From Adineta ricciae (Eukaryota; Rotifera; Eurotatoria; Adinetida; Adinetidae), in NCBI GenBank assembly GCA_905250025.1, contig CAJNOJ010000249.1:1-64000 (forward strand): a DNA stretch of 64,000 nt. The letters are read 5' to 3'. The notes under the pieces were generated by a model that had not been told where the DNA came from, did no database searches, and saw only the letters and a list, made by a program, of their open reading frames with translations. How positions within the stretch are numbered: the stretch's first letter is position 1; every line of letters begins with the position of its first letter. The translations under genes were made by a program, and so were the position numbers. Below, one piece after another: positions 22,792-34,337 of this stretch.

Positions 22792-25632
22792 TTAATTGAG
22801 CAAGATGATTATTCCGTAAGCAATGATCAATAAATATTGCGAATATTGTTGAATTTGAGCAAAGGATGATGATGCAGGATATGTTGTTGTTGGTCTAACC
22901 ATTGATGTTCCATTGGTACGCGCGCTTGAGACCATTGACACTGCTGCTGCAGTCGACGAACTCGAGACCACTGACACTGCTGCTGCAGTCGACGAACTCG
23001 AGACCATTGACACTGCTGCTGCAGTCGACGAACTCGAGACCACTGACACAGCAGCTGCAGTCGACGAACTCGAGACTGGTAATGTCGATGACTGTTGTGT
23101 TGACGACGACGATGAAGAAGAAGAAGAAGAAGAAGGAGAAGGAGAAGGAGATGGTGTACTTGCTCCTGCTGATGTTGAGCGTGATGCACTTACTGATGGT
23201 GTTGTCGATCCAGACGCAACCGAAGTCGCCGACGAGCTTGGGGCACCTAAGAAAATATATAAGAATGTTTACTTATCTCAAACACTGTCTCACAATCTAC
23301 TATTCAATTTAAAACTTACTACAACGGAGAGAGAATTTCTGAATACGATTATTGCTGCTGTCACTAACAATAATAGCTCCATTCGGATCAAGTTTCACAT
23401 TATATGGATAGTACAATTGACTCGGCAATACTCCATATGCCGTGTCACCAGCAACCATCATTCCAAATGATGCTCCGATCATCCATCTCATAATACGATG
23501 ATTGGTATTGTCAACTATGAATACGTATCCATTTTGATCTTTGACAACTGCCACTGGATAGCACAGTAAACTAACATCGCTACCACAGACAGATGTTTGA
23601 CCGGCAACTGTTGTTCCGTTACTTGCACCCCATAGCCATTTTTGAATTCGGTGATTGTTTGTATCTGCAACATAGAATGTATTCGAATCACTTGTATCCA
23701 CAAATATTCCATATGGATATCTGAATTTATCAGCTGTTGATCCAGAACTTCCACAGACAACCATTCCCGTTGTTGCGGATGGTGTCCAGCGAACTATTCG
23801 ATGATTAGACGTATCAGCTATCCAGACGATTGATGTATTTGTCTCCACAAATATACCATAAGGTGAATTTAATTGGCTTGTACCGATTCCTGACCCGTTA
23901 TTACCAGCAACAACAACACCACTACTTGCTCCTGGTGTCCATTTGACAACTCGCCTGTTCCTTGCATCCAGAACGAAGATATTGCCACTATCATCAACAT
24001 TTAGACCGTCCACTAAAATGCGTAAAAAGAAAATGTTACTGCATTATAATGACAAAAAAAAATTATTACGGGATCCAAATTGGTTGAGAGCAGAGCCTGA
24101 ACTGCCGGTCACAACAGTTGTGCCAGATGTTGTATCAGGAAGGAAGCGTTGTACTCGATAGTTGTCAGAATCGGCTACATACAATATACCATTCTTGTCG
24201 ACAAACGCATCGTATGGACTGTCAAGATAGTTTTCATCAGAGCCATAGTAACCTAAATTTGAGCCAGCAATGGTGGTAGCATTGAACACGTAGGGAGTCA
24301 AAGAACAACTAAGATTCGTATCGGGCACTGAGGGAAAGAAACGAAAAAAGGTATATTATGCGTTATTTCACTTATTCCGTTCTTACTTCTTGTTGTTGGT
24401 GCTGGTGTCGTCATCGAGACATTATTCGCTGGCGCTACAATCACAAACAAAAATATTGATCTTCCACACACACGTACACATCCATAATTTTACTTACCAC
24501 ATGACATAGGAAGCTTTTGAATTCGATGGTTATATTCATCCACAACATATAGTGACCCATTTGAATCAAAATCCAAGTGTACTGGCTTATCGAACTGATA
24601 TGCTTGTGTTCCTGAATACGAATAGCCTGTAATAATCATACCGGAACTTGTTCCAACCGTCCACTTCATAATCCGATTATTGTCCTTATCAACAATAAAC
24701 ATGTTTTGATTATTGTCTACCATGACTGCGGATGGCTGTTGCAATTGATTGAGGCCATATCCATAATATTCTGTTATTCCTGCAACGGTCACTCCAGTTG
24801 TTGCACCAGATAAAAATTTTTGGATACGATGATTTCCCGTGTCGGCCACATAAAGAGCATTTGCATCGTTTGCATCGACATATACGCCAAATGGATATAG
24901 CAACTGATCATTACCAGTTCCATAACCTCCACAAACAACAGTACTTGTTGTTGGTGAAGTCCATTTGACAATACGATGATTATTTGTATCAGCAATCCAA
25001 ATAGTTGTTGCACTTGTATCATCCATAAACATTCCCATGGCTCCATCAAATTGATTAGTGTCGCTTCCAACACCATTGCCACCAGCAACAATTGTTCCAT
25101 TGGAAGCGCTCGGTAACCACTTGGTAACACGAGCATTATCGCCATCCAATATGTATATGTTTCCGTTACTGTCAATAGACATGTCATTCACTACGGAGAA
25201 AGAAAAAGTGATATAAGTGAATAATCATATCGATCAGCATCAAACTTACTGCTAGAAAATTGATTGGCACCAGCACCAGAAGTACCATTAATCACTGTTG
25301 TTCCAGTAGTAGAATTCGAAAAACGTTGAACGCGATAGTTGCTTGAATCTAATACATAGAACACACTGTTGCTGACCACGCACACATCCAATGGATAATA
25401 AAGTCTGGTTGGAGTCGATCCTGACGAGCCTGATTTAGAACCAGCTACGGTTGTTGCATTGGGTTGCCATGTTGCTGTCGGACACAGAGTTAATAACGAA
25501 CATGTCTTGGACGAATATCTAAAATATGAATTTGTTCATTCAGTAGTATATCGTAGGGAATGAATCCTGTATTATTTACATAACCATGAGTACTGCTATG
25601 AGCCATAGCTGATTCAGATGAAAATTGATCAT
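22792..25632 (-). CDS. GPI-anchored NHL-repeat protein with two beta-propellers, 7 exons
   Basis: Exons 25632..25580, 25518..25250, 25190..24498, 24434..24387, 24327..24070, 24012..23320, 23246..22792; introns are 57-73 nt. All phases agree, giving 822 aa. A signal peptide (MINFHLNQLWLIAVLMV) is followed by NHL repeats with units such as ADTNNHRIVKW, ADTGNHRIQKF and DSSNYRVQRF. Exons 2+3 and exons 5+6 encode two copies of the same block; exons 3 and 6 are both 693 nt. A short Pro/Thr exon (APANNVSMTTPAPTT) links the blocks. The last exon encodes a Ser-rich stalk with four 12-residue repeats and a hydrophobic end (QYLLIIAYGIIILLN), a probable GPI signal. NHL propellers bind proteins, RNA or glycans. 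An extracellular adhesion or recognition role is inferred. Confidence 0.82.
22928..23072. repeat. 36-bp minisatellite, four copies, coding
   Basis: Four near-identical 36-bp units start at 22928, 22964, 23000 and 23036. In the minus-strand NHL gene they encode (VSSSSTAAAVSM/V). The units differ by a few substitutions, some synonymous. This is an expandable stalk repeat. Confidence 0.85.
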
Positions 25633-26761
25633 TTTGACGAAGAACTAAACGATTCAAAAAAGAAATTATTTATACCATTAAGTTCTGTATATGGTATCAA
25701 GGAACTTATTATACGCTGTTATCATATTTTTCTAGAAACTCATTAACTGAGCAAGTATATGGTACGGAAATAGCAATCATAAATTGTTTTGTTCATTATT
25801 ATAGCATACAGATATGGCTCTACTTTTTCGAAGATTTCTATCAAATATGTAAACATCCCGTGTTCATTGTCGCATTTTTTTCAATGTCAAAGATTTGTGT
25901 ACTTCATCTAAATTAATCGTAATTCTAGCCGAGGGATGTTATCATTATCTAACAAGTGCAGTGTATTTGTCTTTCTATGAATTCGAAATGTATTCAAGTA
26001 ACTATCAGTTATTTGTTATAATAAACAATCGTATTCAACAGAAGATATTTATGTGCCAGTGAATTTCTTTGGAAGTTCTAAGAACAAAATAGCTTTACTT
26101 ACAGCTTGATAAAATACTTGTTCTGAAAAATGACCGTTATACTTGTCGGCTCGAGCTCCTTTTGTACTAACAATTCTGGGACAATATAATTATTAAGTAG
26201 AGAAGAAAAAATAGATTCTTTTAAGAGAGAAAACTATATTATGGTTGAAATATTTCCGAGATATCTTTTTGTTAGTTGATGGAAAATGAAGTTACTTTCA
26301 ACGATTTCATCATTAAATGCGTATATTAAATCAAATACTACCGCCCTATCGTTATTTTCGAGCGTTTAATCTACCTAGAGTATCCACGGAGAAACTCTAT
26401 ATTTTATTCAGTCGCGCACGAAATTTTTCTTATCATATGTACTTTGTACTGATCGTTCATGTTACATCAGGAAAAGTAATAAACATTTAGTAGCACAATC
26501 AAGAAAAAAAAACTCGAGCATAATGACAAAACAATCTTGAAGGCTCATTCAGTTATAAATGTGAATTAGTTGCCCATTCCATTTGTAATCATACGCAAAT
26601 CTGGAGTGACGAGTAGCTCTGTAGAGGGCGTTGTTGAGCAGAGAGAAGAAGAAATACTGTTTTCTTATTCGATCAAATTATTTTATGACAGAAAGAGAAA
26701 AACATGAATACAAATAAACTTTCGATTTCCAAGCCGTCATAACACGAAAACATCGAATGAT
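25633..26761. other. Intergenic between divergent genes
   Basis: Lies between the divergent NHL (-) and F-box (+) starts and holds both promoters. No gene-like frame. Confidence 0.5.
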
Positions 26762-28492
26762 ATGAAGTTTGAATATCTTCCCAATGAAATATTACTTGAT
26801 ATCTTCGAATATTTCCATCTCCGCGATCTCTTTCAAACATTTCATAATCTTAATTTTCGATTAAATCAACTTCTCTATGAATCTTTTCGTTCTTATTCAT
26901 TGGATTTGCGATCGATCTCACGATATGATTTTGACATCATCTGTCAACAATATCTACCAATCATTCTTCACAAAATCACGTCAATTCATCTAGCTGATAA
27001 CGATGAAACACCAAATCTGCCACAGAGATTTCTCTCACAAAGTATTTCAGTGGATCAATTCACTCATCTCAAATCGCTCTCAATACATTCGATTCAATCA
27101 ATCGATCTAATACATCAAATCATTAAACAATCTCAGCAAGTCACACATCTGAAGATAATCAAATGCTTTTGCGAATACAAAGACATTCAACTAATTAATC
27201 AGATTTGGAGTTTACCGAAATTAACCTTTTGCCATCTTGACAATCTCATTTCCAAAGGAGTCTACTTCTCGGAATTATTGACTCCGTCGTCAACAATAAA
27301 ATATTTATCGATAAAAAATATTATCTGTGATTTCCGTTCTTTATCGTATGTTTTGCAAAAAACACCTTCTCTTCAACATCTATCAACTACCATCGTATGT
27401 ACAGAGAAATTCGAAAAATTTCCTCCGCCCACAAATCCATTGTTGACTAAACTGACTCTTTCATACGATGGTTCGATACCATCGCTGATGAATCTCTTCC
27501 AGCATATGCCTCTTCTACGTTCGTTGACTATTAGCACGTCGTATCTGTTACTAGATGGTGACGAATGGCAAGCAATACTCACGGATTGTCTTCCGCAATT
27601 GAAATATTTTCATTTTAAAATGTCGTTTCAATTTCCGCAAAACTATGACACAAACGACGCTGCTGACGAACTTTTAGCTACTTATCAAAGTGAGTTCTGG
27701 ATTAAAAAACATCAATGGCATGTTCAATGCGATTGGAATGCATCCGATCCATTTTATGGTGCAATTCTTTACACTCTTCCATATGCGTTTCATGATTATC
27801 ATTACGTGAATGACTCGTGCTCGAAATCGACCTTACCAAATAAGATTGCTTGTCAAACTCATATCCATGTGAAAAATCTTCAATGTGAACATAATATTCT
27901 CAATCATTTCATTTACTCGTCAACGAAATTTACAAATCTTTCCCATCTAGATCTGATTCTTCCATTTAACGGCGAATTTCTTCAGAATATTTCGACATTT
28001 ACTCATTTAAAATCACTCGACGTCACTTTATTATCGAGCCGAGACGCCTACCAACAATTACAATGCCTTTTAAATCATACACCTCATCTCTATCTTCTAA
28101 GATTTTCTCATCTATCGGACATGAATGAAGCTCTATTCTCACTAAGTAATCCCTCCATTCGTCGATTGGATTTTTTAAATAAACAATCAATGATTTACAA
28201 TTGGTATTTCAACACAGATGAATGTCAAGCATTAACGAATTCCATCCTCGGACGTCAATGTCAAACGCTGATAATCGACGTTCAAGCTCGAAATGATGTT
28301 CTTGATCTTGTCAATAATCTAACTAATCTCCGTTCATTGATATTTCAATGTAAAGACGATAAAGGCAAACAAAAACTTCTCTCTACGGTGGACGATGAAT
28401 TAATTCAATGGTTTCATGAACATTTACCTTCGACATGTACAATATCGAGAGATGCACATATCAGTTCGATTATTCAAATGTGGATTCGTTGA
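26762..28492 (+). CDS. F-box protein with LRR-like repeats
   Basis: Single exon, 576 aa. The F-box is at residues 1-45 (MKFEYLPNEILLDIFEYFHL...FRLNQLLY). The remainder is LRR-like with motifs shared with the copies at 61293-59548 and 63384: QSEFWIKKHQWHVQC, FTHLKSLDVTL, LLNHTPHLYLLRFSH, the NTDECQALTNSILGRQC block and the end WFHEHLPSTCTISRDA...QMWIR. It would act as a substrate receptor in an SCF ubiquitin ligase; the target is unknown. An AATAAA lies about 50 nt after the stop. The frame is intact. Confidence 0.82.
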   Translation: MKFEYLPNEILLDIFEYFHLRDLFQTFHNLNFRLNQLLYESFRSYSLDLRSISRYDFDIICQQYLPIILHKITSIHLADNDETPNLPQRFLSQSISVDQFTHLKSLSIHSIQSIDLIHQIIKQSQQVTHLKIIKCFCEYKDIQLINQIWSLPKLTFCHLDNLISKGVYFSELLTPSSTIKYLSIKNIICDFRSLSYVLQKTPSLQHLSTTIVCTEKFEKFPPPTNPLLTKLTLSYDGSIPSLMNLFQHMPLLRSLTISTSYLLLDGDEWQAILTDCLPQLKYFHFKMSFQFPQNYDTNDAADELLATYQSEFWIKKHQWHVQCDWNASDPFYGAILYTLPYAFHDYHYVNDSCSKSTLPNKIACQTHIHVKNLQCEHNILNHFIYSSTKFTNLSHLDLILPFNGEFLQNISTFTHLKSLDVTLLSSRDAYQQLQCLLNHTPHLYLLRFSHLSDMNEALFSLSNPSIRRLDFLNKQSMIYNWYFNTDECQALTNSILGRQCQTLIIDVQARNDVLDLVNNLTNLRSLIFQCKDDKGKQKLLSTVDDELIQWFHEHLPSTCTISRDAHISSIIQMWIR

Positions 28493-29545
28493 GTATGAAT
28501 GAACAAAATAGACTTGTTTATTTTTATACGACATAAACAGACTAATAAAGATATTTCATCTTCAAACATTTGATTTCAATCTGAAAGATCGGTAAAGTGT
28601 ATATCATATGTCATGGAAAATAAATCGATGAAAATGAATAGTTATTTTTCATTAGGTTTGTTTTTAATTAACTGCTTGACTTGTTGTTTTCGACGATAGA
28701 GAGCACATAGAGGAGAAAGAAGAAAACTAAAATATTTTCATATTATTTACTCGAATATCCATACTGTTATTTTGAGGAATCAGCGAACTATGCTGTCACG
28801 TATACAACTAATACTTGTAAAATTCAAAGTATCTCAAATAGCATATGAAAAGAATACTTACATAATTAACGATCGTGACAGACAGTACCTGATGAAATAT
28901 TACTGCACTTCGTTCTTTGTTTGTAATAAACAATTATTTAGTACGGAAAGTTCGTCTTTTCATTCCAAGTCTTTGGGTTATCTATGCATTCGAAGTAATT
29001 AATCGCGAAAAAGGCTTCATACTTTTAATTCAGATAGTTTTTATATTTGTCCTTTACCAAAAACGATTATTGCTGGTTATAGTATTTTGATTTTTCAACA
29101 AAACAGTGATGTTGAAAGTTGAAGATCAATGTCTAGTTGAGTTTGTTTTTCACATGTCGAGGCAAGACTTTCATTAGGATGTGTTTGTGAATGTCAACCG
29201 TTCGTGAACGGCGAGCTCAGGAATCTTATGAGCATGAGTGGAAGAAAACGATAGAAAGTACCGCTTTTTTATGTAGAGAATCCTCATTTCCAGGAGAAAG
29301 ATCTTCTATTGTAACGCACTTTTTCCCGTAAGATTTCCTATCTTATCATATGTCAAGATATCTCTCAGGATGAGTTCATTTTTCTTTACTTTGTTGATCA
29401 ACAAACTCGAGTATTCCGTGTGCCTGAAAAAAGTTCGCTTCGGGAAGCCATATATTAGAAAAAAGGACGATAAAAAGAAAAGACTAGTCGTTGCTATTCT
29501 CTAGTCTTTTATTCTCAATTACTCTGCTAAGTAACACACAGTGTT
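28493..29545. other. Intergenic, no firm gene
   Basis: 3' flank of the F-box gene and the promoter of the oxidoreductase gene. Short frames here have no support. Confidence 0.5.
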
Positions 29546-31083
29546 ATGCCACTTGCATTGATAGTGCGCGAAAATAAAAGGCTTGTTATTGAAAATCTAC
29601 CTGTAAGATTCGATATTTGATATTTTCATCCAAAGCACAGACAATTTCTGTTTATCCTTTCAGCTACCCAAGTATGATCTTACTGATTTACTGATTAAAG
29701 TTACTCATGTAGCTCAAAATCCAACGGATTGGAAGCATGTTCATTTCGGATTGGCAAAAGAAGGAGCTATCGTTGGTTGTGACTTCGCTGGTATAGTTGC
29801 AGGCGTTGGCAAAAAAGCAGTCGGTATGTTTATATCCAAGCATCTCCAGACATTGATCGGGCTTTCTAGTGTGAGTTATTGACATAGAATTGATGAACGT
29901 CATTATGGTACACAGTAAGCTGATGACGACAGTGATATTTCGTTTTTCATCATCCATTCTATTGAATGTGAGATGACGGTGAAGTTTAATATAGTTACTT
30001 AGTCTGCTTCAGCTATTCTTTTCTTGCTATCTCTTTCATTTCTTTCCGGTATCCTATCCATTTCAGTCTATCGCTCTGTGATGGATACGACTATAGATCC
30101 GAGAATAAGTCTATGTGTAATTAAGATTAACGCCTACACCGATATTTAACAAGAAATTCCACTCTGAATTATCGAATATTGATTCTCGTTGTCATCTAGG
30201 TAATTACAGAAAAGGAGAACGTGTGGCTGGTTGTGTTCATGGTGGTCTCGATCCGGAAATGAACGTTCGTGGAGCTTTCTCTGAATATGTTGTACAAGAA
30301 GCTTCACTAGTTTTCCGCTATCCGCCAACATTTTCTCCTGAACAAATTGTCACACTTCCCCTTGTTGCTACAACAGCTGCTCTTGGTCTGTTTCACGAAA
30401 TGGGCTTACCTCTTCCTCCTGCTACGCTCAAAATCAATTTTCTTGTCTGGGCAGGAAGTACGAGTGTCGGGCAATGTGCTATTCAATTAGCGAAAGCAAT
30501 TGGTTGTTTTGTTATCACTACGGCATCACCTGCTCGTCATGAATATCTGAAAGAACTCGGTGCCGATATTTGTTTTGATTATGACGATCCGAATATTGTT
30601 TCATTGATTAAGGAAGCTACCAATGGAAACCTGGCGTATGGTTTTGATTGTATTTCAGAGAAAGATTCAACTAAATTATTATGTGCAACACTGACAGCAA
30701 CGCATTCGAAATTAGTCACCGTTTTACCATTCATAAAACGAGAATTACCACCACACATAACAGAATATCGCGTACTAATTTATACGATTTTTGGATTTGA
30801 GAAACTTCTCTTTGGACAATATTTCCCAGCCAAGCGTGAAGATAGAGCATTCGCTGAGAAGTTTTATAAGTTAATGACAGACTATTTACTACCAAATGGT
30901 TTATTGAAGCCGAATAGAGTAACGAAGATGCCCGATGGACTAAATGGAATCGAAGAAGGCTTCAAACGAATGATGGAAAATCGTGTACAAGCAGAAAAGC
31001 TCGTTTATTCTCTCGCGGACACCACCGATTGGGTTTCAATTAAATATCGATGGGACTGTTGTCTGAAATTTTTTCATATATGA
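29546..31083 (+). CDS. Zinc-type alcohol dehydrogenase/quinone oxidoreductase (MDR superfamily), 3 exons
   Basis: Exons 29546..29602, 29664..29823 and 30200..31083; introns of 61 and 376 nt, giving 366 aa. The first exon supplies only 19 residues (MPLALIVRENKRLVIENLP) and was found from its donor GTAAGA and the in-phase join to LPKYDLTDLLIKV. Features follow MDR order: the GroES-like segment (VAQNPTDWKHVHFG, CDFAGIVAGVG, GERVAGCVHGG), then a Rossmann fold with a nucleotide loop WAGSTSVGQCAIQLAKAIGC, and a C-terminal EEGFKRMMENRVQAEKLVY. Structural-zinc cysteines are absent, as in enoyl reductase/quinone reductase types resembling fungal ToxD-like proteins. It is an NADPH-dependent reductase of unknown substrate. 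The last ~20 residues run past the usual family end. A fungal origin is possible. AATAAA follows directly after the stop. Confidence 0.8.
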
Positions 31084-31625
31084 ACTAAATAAATCTTTAT
31101 CAGTACCATTGTGTCGACTATTTAAGTTTATCCTTTGAATTCTTCAACATTCGCGTCACATTGAAAAGTCTGGACGGATGAGTCGATTCGATTGCAATTA
31201 TTGATATTAAACTAGTATTTTATTTCCATCCATGAAAAACATGTGGCGCTATACATAAACTATCCGGATTGGCTACAGTCAATAATATCGAATAGTGAAA
31301 AGCATCATTCAAAAATCGGTTTCAATATAGGACTATGGACTTTCGCTAAAAGTGAAAGGAACCATAGGACTACATTCATTGAACATTGTATATTTGAGTA
31401 GTTGCTGCAAAACATGAATGAGGTTTATTTTTCATAGCAGAGCTTTGCGTTGACTTCGCTGCATTCTGAAATAATACAAGTTAGGTTTTAGCATTTGAAT
31501 AGTCTACATACACTTCAATTTCTCATAGCGAATATTTTAAAATTCCGTTCACATTTGATTAAATATCTGTCGTTTATTTCCCCTAGACGTCGTAAACCAA
31601 ATTTTCAGTCGAAATACATATCAGC
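31084..31625. other. Intergenic, no gene seen
   Basis: No supported frame between the oxidoreductase stop and the candidate five-exon gene. A missed upstream exon of that gene cannot be excluded. Confidence 0.45.
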
Positions 31626-32510
31626 ATGCCGTTAAATGTAGGTTTTTCAAATATCATTCATCGATCATAAATACTATTTCATTTCTAAGGAATTTTCTTG
31701 TGATGAAAGCATAGAAGCTAATGAAGATCGCGATTCACCAAACGAACTAGAAGGACAAGTAGGATAGATAAGTTCTCACTTTTTTCATAGAATGACAAGT
31801 GTTCTATATTTGTAGCAAGAATCTGGTCGAGTTAATCAATACATTGATCATGGTCTTCCGGTGCAAGTAGTAGGTACGTGTTTTCCTTGTACATTCAGTT
31901 TCTGTAGAGCAATCTACAAATAGAAAAAATAATGCATATAGTTTTAAAATTGAAAGTTGAATTTACAATTGCTTTTGAACTGTTTATTTGTGAAGTATGC
32001 TGTATTCATTCTGCTTAGACCCATGAGAAGATGAAAAAAAACGATTGGATTCAAAGGTTTATCATTTTGATTGTGCTTCGTACCGATTTCAGAAATGACG
32101 ATTATAGCATAACACAGCTGATTTTTGATTGCATTTATTTCTGCTTGACGAGTGAACTTCTTGAATAATTGTTACGGATTGTAAAATAAAACTTCATGTT
32201 CTACGATTTCTTTAGCACCAACGGGACATTTCCCACGAAATAGTAATGTTCCGCCATCAAACTCCGCAGGTAGAGATGAATTTTTGTTGTCGTTATCAAG
32301 ATCATCACTTACTGCTTTGAAGGTTCGAATCCTACAAATGTAGTATGTCATCCCGTGGATTGTTCAAGATCTTGTATGGTATCAACGAATCATGCGCAAC
32401 GTTCACTTGCACTGAAGCGGCTTTGTCAATCGGTACAACGAAGCGCACATGGAAAGAAAACAAATCGCCGGTATTCTAAAAGAGGTAAAGCTAAAACGGT
32501 ATTTATTTAA
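31626..32510 (+). CDS. Candidate five-exon gene, 119 aa, unknown
   Basis: Exons 31626..31637, 31690..31758, 31816..31873, 32216..32269 and 32344..32510; the total is exactly 120 codons. Donors are GTAGGT, GTAGGA, GTACGT and GTAGAG; acceptors end CTAAG, TGTAG, TTTAG and TGTAG. The protein starts MPLN joined to an acidic segment (EFSCDESIEANEDRDSPNEL). It then has QESGRVNQYIDHGLPVQVV and a Pro/Asn segment (APTGHFPRNSNVPPSN), and ends in a basic Cys-containing tail (HPVDCSRSCM, RSAHGKKTNRRYSKRGKAK). The acidic-to-basic layout suggests a nuclear or nucleic-acid-binding small protein, but that is inference. No family is recognised. The phase agreement over four joins supports it; the weak donors and a 342-nt third intron argue for caution, and the first exon may be wrong. 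Confidence 0.42.
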
Positions 32511-32598
32511 AATGTTGACAAGGATATCAGGAGTGAAGTTGTAATAAGAAGTTAAACAGCTAAATATTTTACAGATAAAAAGGCGATAGTGCATAGGG

Positions 32599-32693
32599 AT
32601 GTAACAATACCAATACCAGTACCAATACCAATACCAACCAATACTACCCAATACCAATATCAATACTCCAATACCGTATTGGTATTGTGACAT
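32599..32693. repeat. Foldback repeat built of CAATAC/AATACC units
   Basis: About 95 bp of degenerate (AATACC)n. Its ends are inverted copies: 32599-32616 (ATGTAACAATACCAATAC) matches the reverse complement of 32676-32693 at 17 of 18 positions. The whole could fold into a hairpin. Confidence 0.7.
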
Positions 32694-34316
32694 GCCTAGC
32701 AAAAAATAGTATTACATCGCCTATACACCGTGCGTTTTCACAGTATTTTTTGCGCTCTCTAGTTAAAAATTGCGTTGAGTATTTCGCCATATCGTGAGTA
32801 CAATAAACGATAAAATGTATGCGCGAAGGACAGTTTTTTTTGCTAGGATATTTCCACCTATACGGTGAATCATATCAGTCCGACATGAACGAGAATAACG
32901 CATTTTATATCTTACGACACGTATACCTGGCTTTTTCCGGCGTACTCATGCATTAAATATTAGAAGAGGTATTTTTATAATCAACCTTAAGTGACAAGTA
33001 ATAGAAGATGAGTTACGATATACAATGATGATAAGCATCATTCATGTTTACCTTCGTTCGAACACAAAAATATATCGAGTATAAAGACAAACAAAAAATT
33101 ACTTTGAAATGAATCTTTACTTCTAAAAGAAGAGCACAGTGAATAGTGACCGTGATAAATTCATTTTCGACAGCTCCCCATTTTGTACGATTGCTGCGAG
33201 TCACCTATAGGATATGAAAAACGAAACAGTTCAAATATGCTACTTAAATGTATTAATCATCAATAAGTTACTTACATTTGAAATAGTTTCCGTCAAATTA
33301 TAATTAATAGTATTGCTGTATGATTCATGCCTTTCTTATCCGACACAGACGAAAATAGATACCGTGAATCTAAGTAGAACTATTCGTTGTCGAGTCAAGT
33401 GACTTTCTAATGCATTTTTTCTCTAGATGAACTGGTGTTCAGTGGAACTGTGCGGCGCACATCGTAAAACTGGCATCAACAAAGAAACTACGAACGACCA
33501 CGAAGTTATTACTCACTACCAAAAAAACAAATTCCAATTTTTATCTGCGCCAGCTTTCTCTATCATTCTCATCTCTTCAAGATTTTCTTTTCTGTCATAT
33601 GTTCCTTTGTTGCATATTCCGATATGAAACACATCCATGGAATTGATTTTCATATTTTTCTTTTCTATCAGTTTCCGCTATTGTTTCTAACCAATATGTT
33701 ACCAAAATGCATATCTAGTTTTTAACTAACAGCACAATCTCTATTTAATTTTAAGGGAGTCGATACCGAACATTAATCAGCTCAACTATATGGAAAAACA
33801 TATTCGAGCGATTTAATGTCAATCTGAATTATTGTTAATCCTCATAAGGAAGTAACATAAGAATAATACACATTGATTAATTGCAACATTCTTAGTTAAC
33901 TCTGATTTGAAAGCATATACCTATTGTGTATATAGAATGACATTTGAACAACATTAGCATGATTTATATTATTGTTCTACGAGTTGAGAGGAACAAATGC
34001 AATTTTACTCTATTCCTGACGTAAATGAATGAAAAAAGATATTTACCCGAAGAGAGTGTTATCTGCTTAAGTCGACCAGAATGTTTGACAATGTTTACGA
34101 AGACGTTTCTGACTATGAGTTTTGAACAAATTGAATTTTGTTAAGCATAAAACATGTTGCTTTCCATTGTTGTAATGATAACGAACGCGATGAGCATGGT
34201 GGTGAATCGCAAGGAAATTCGAAATATTCATTATTTTATTTCAAGACTGATATGAAAATTTCGGACAATTTACTTTCTCTCCTTCTATGTTTAAGTGCAT
34301 TCGCATTCCATCCTCA

Positions 34317-34337
34317 CTCTCTCTCTCTCTCTCTCTC
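34317..34337. repeat. (CT)n microsatellite
   Basis: About ten uninterrupted CT units in intergenic DNA. Confidence 0.9.

Noticed and set aside
22913..23470. 185-codon + strand frame with acidic repeats (LETIDTAAAVDE) over the NHL stalk
   Set aside because: It is the antisense shadow of the 36-bp repeat and of exon 7. The minus-strand reading joins in phase with six other exons and ends in a GPI-like signal.
32310..32345. B-box-like GGTTCGAATCC suggesting a tRNA gene
   Set aside because: No A box upstream, one T-stem mismatch and no pairing acceptor stem; it lies in a proposed intron and is probably chance.
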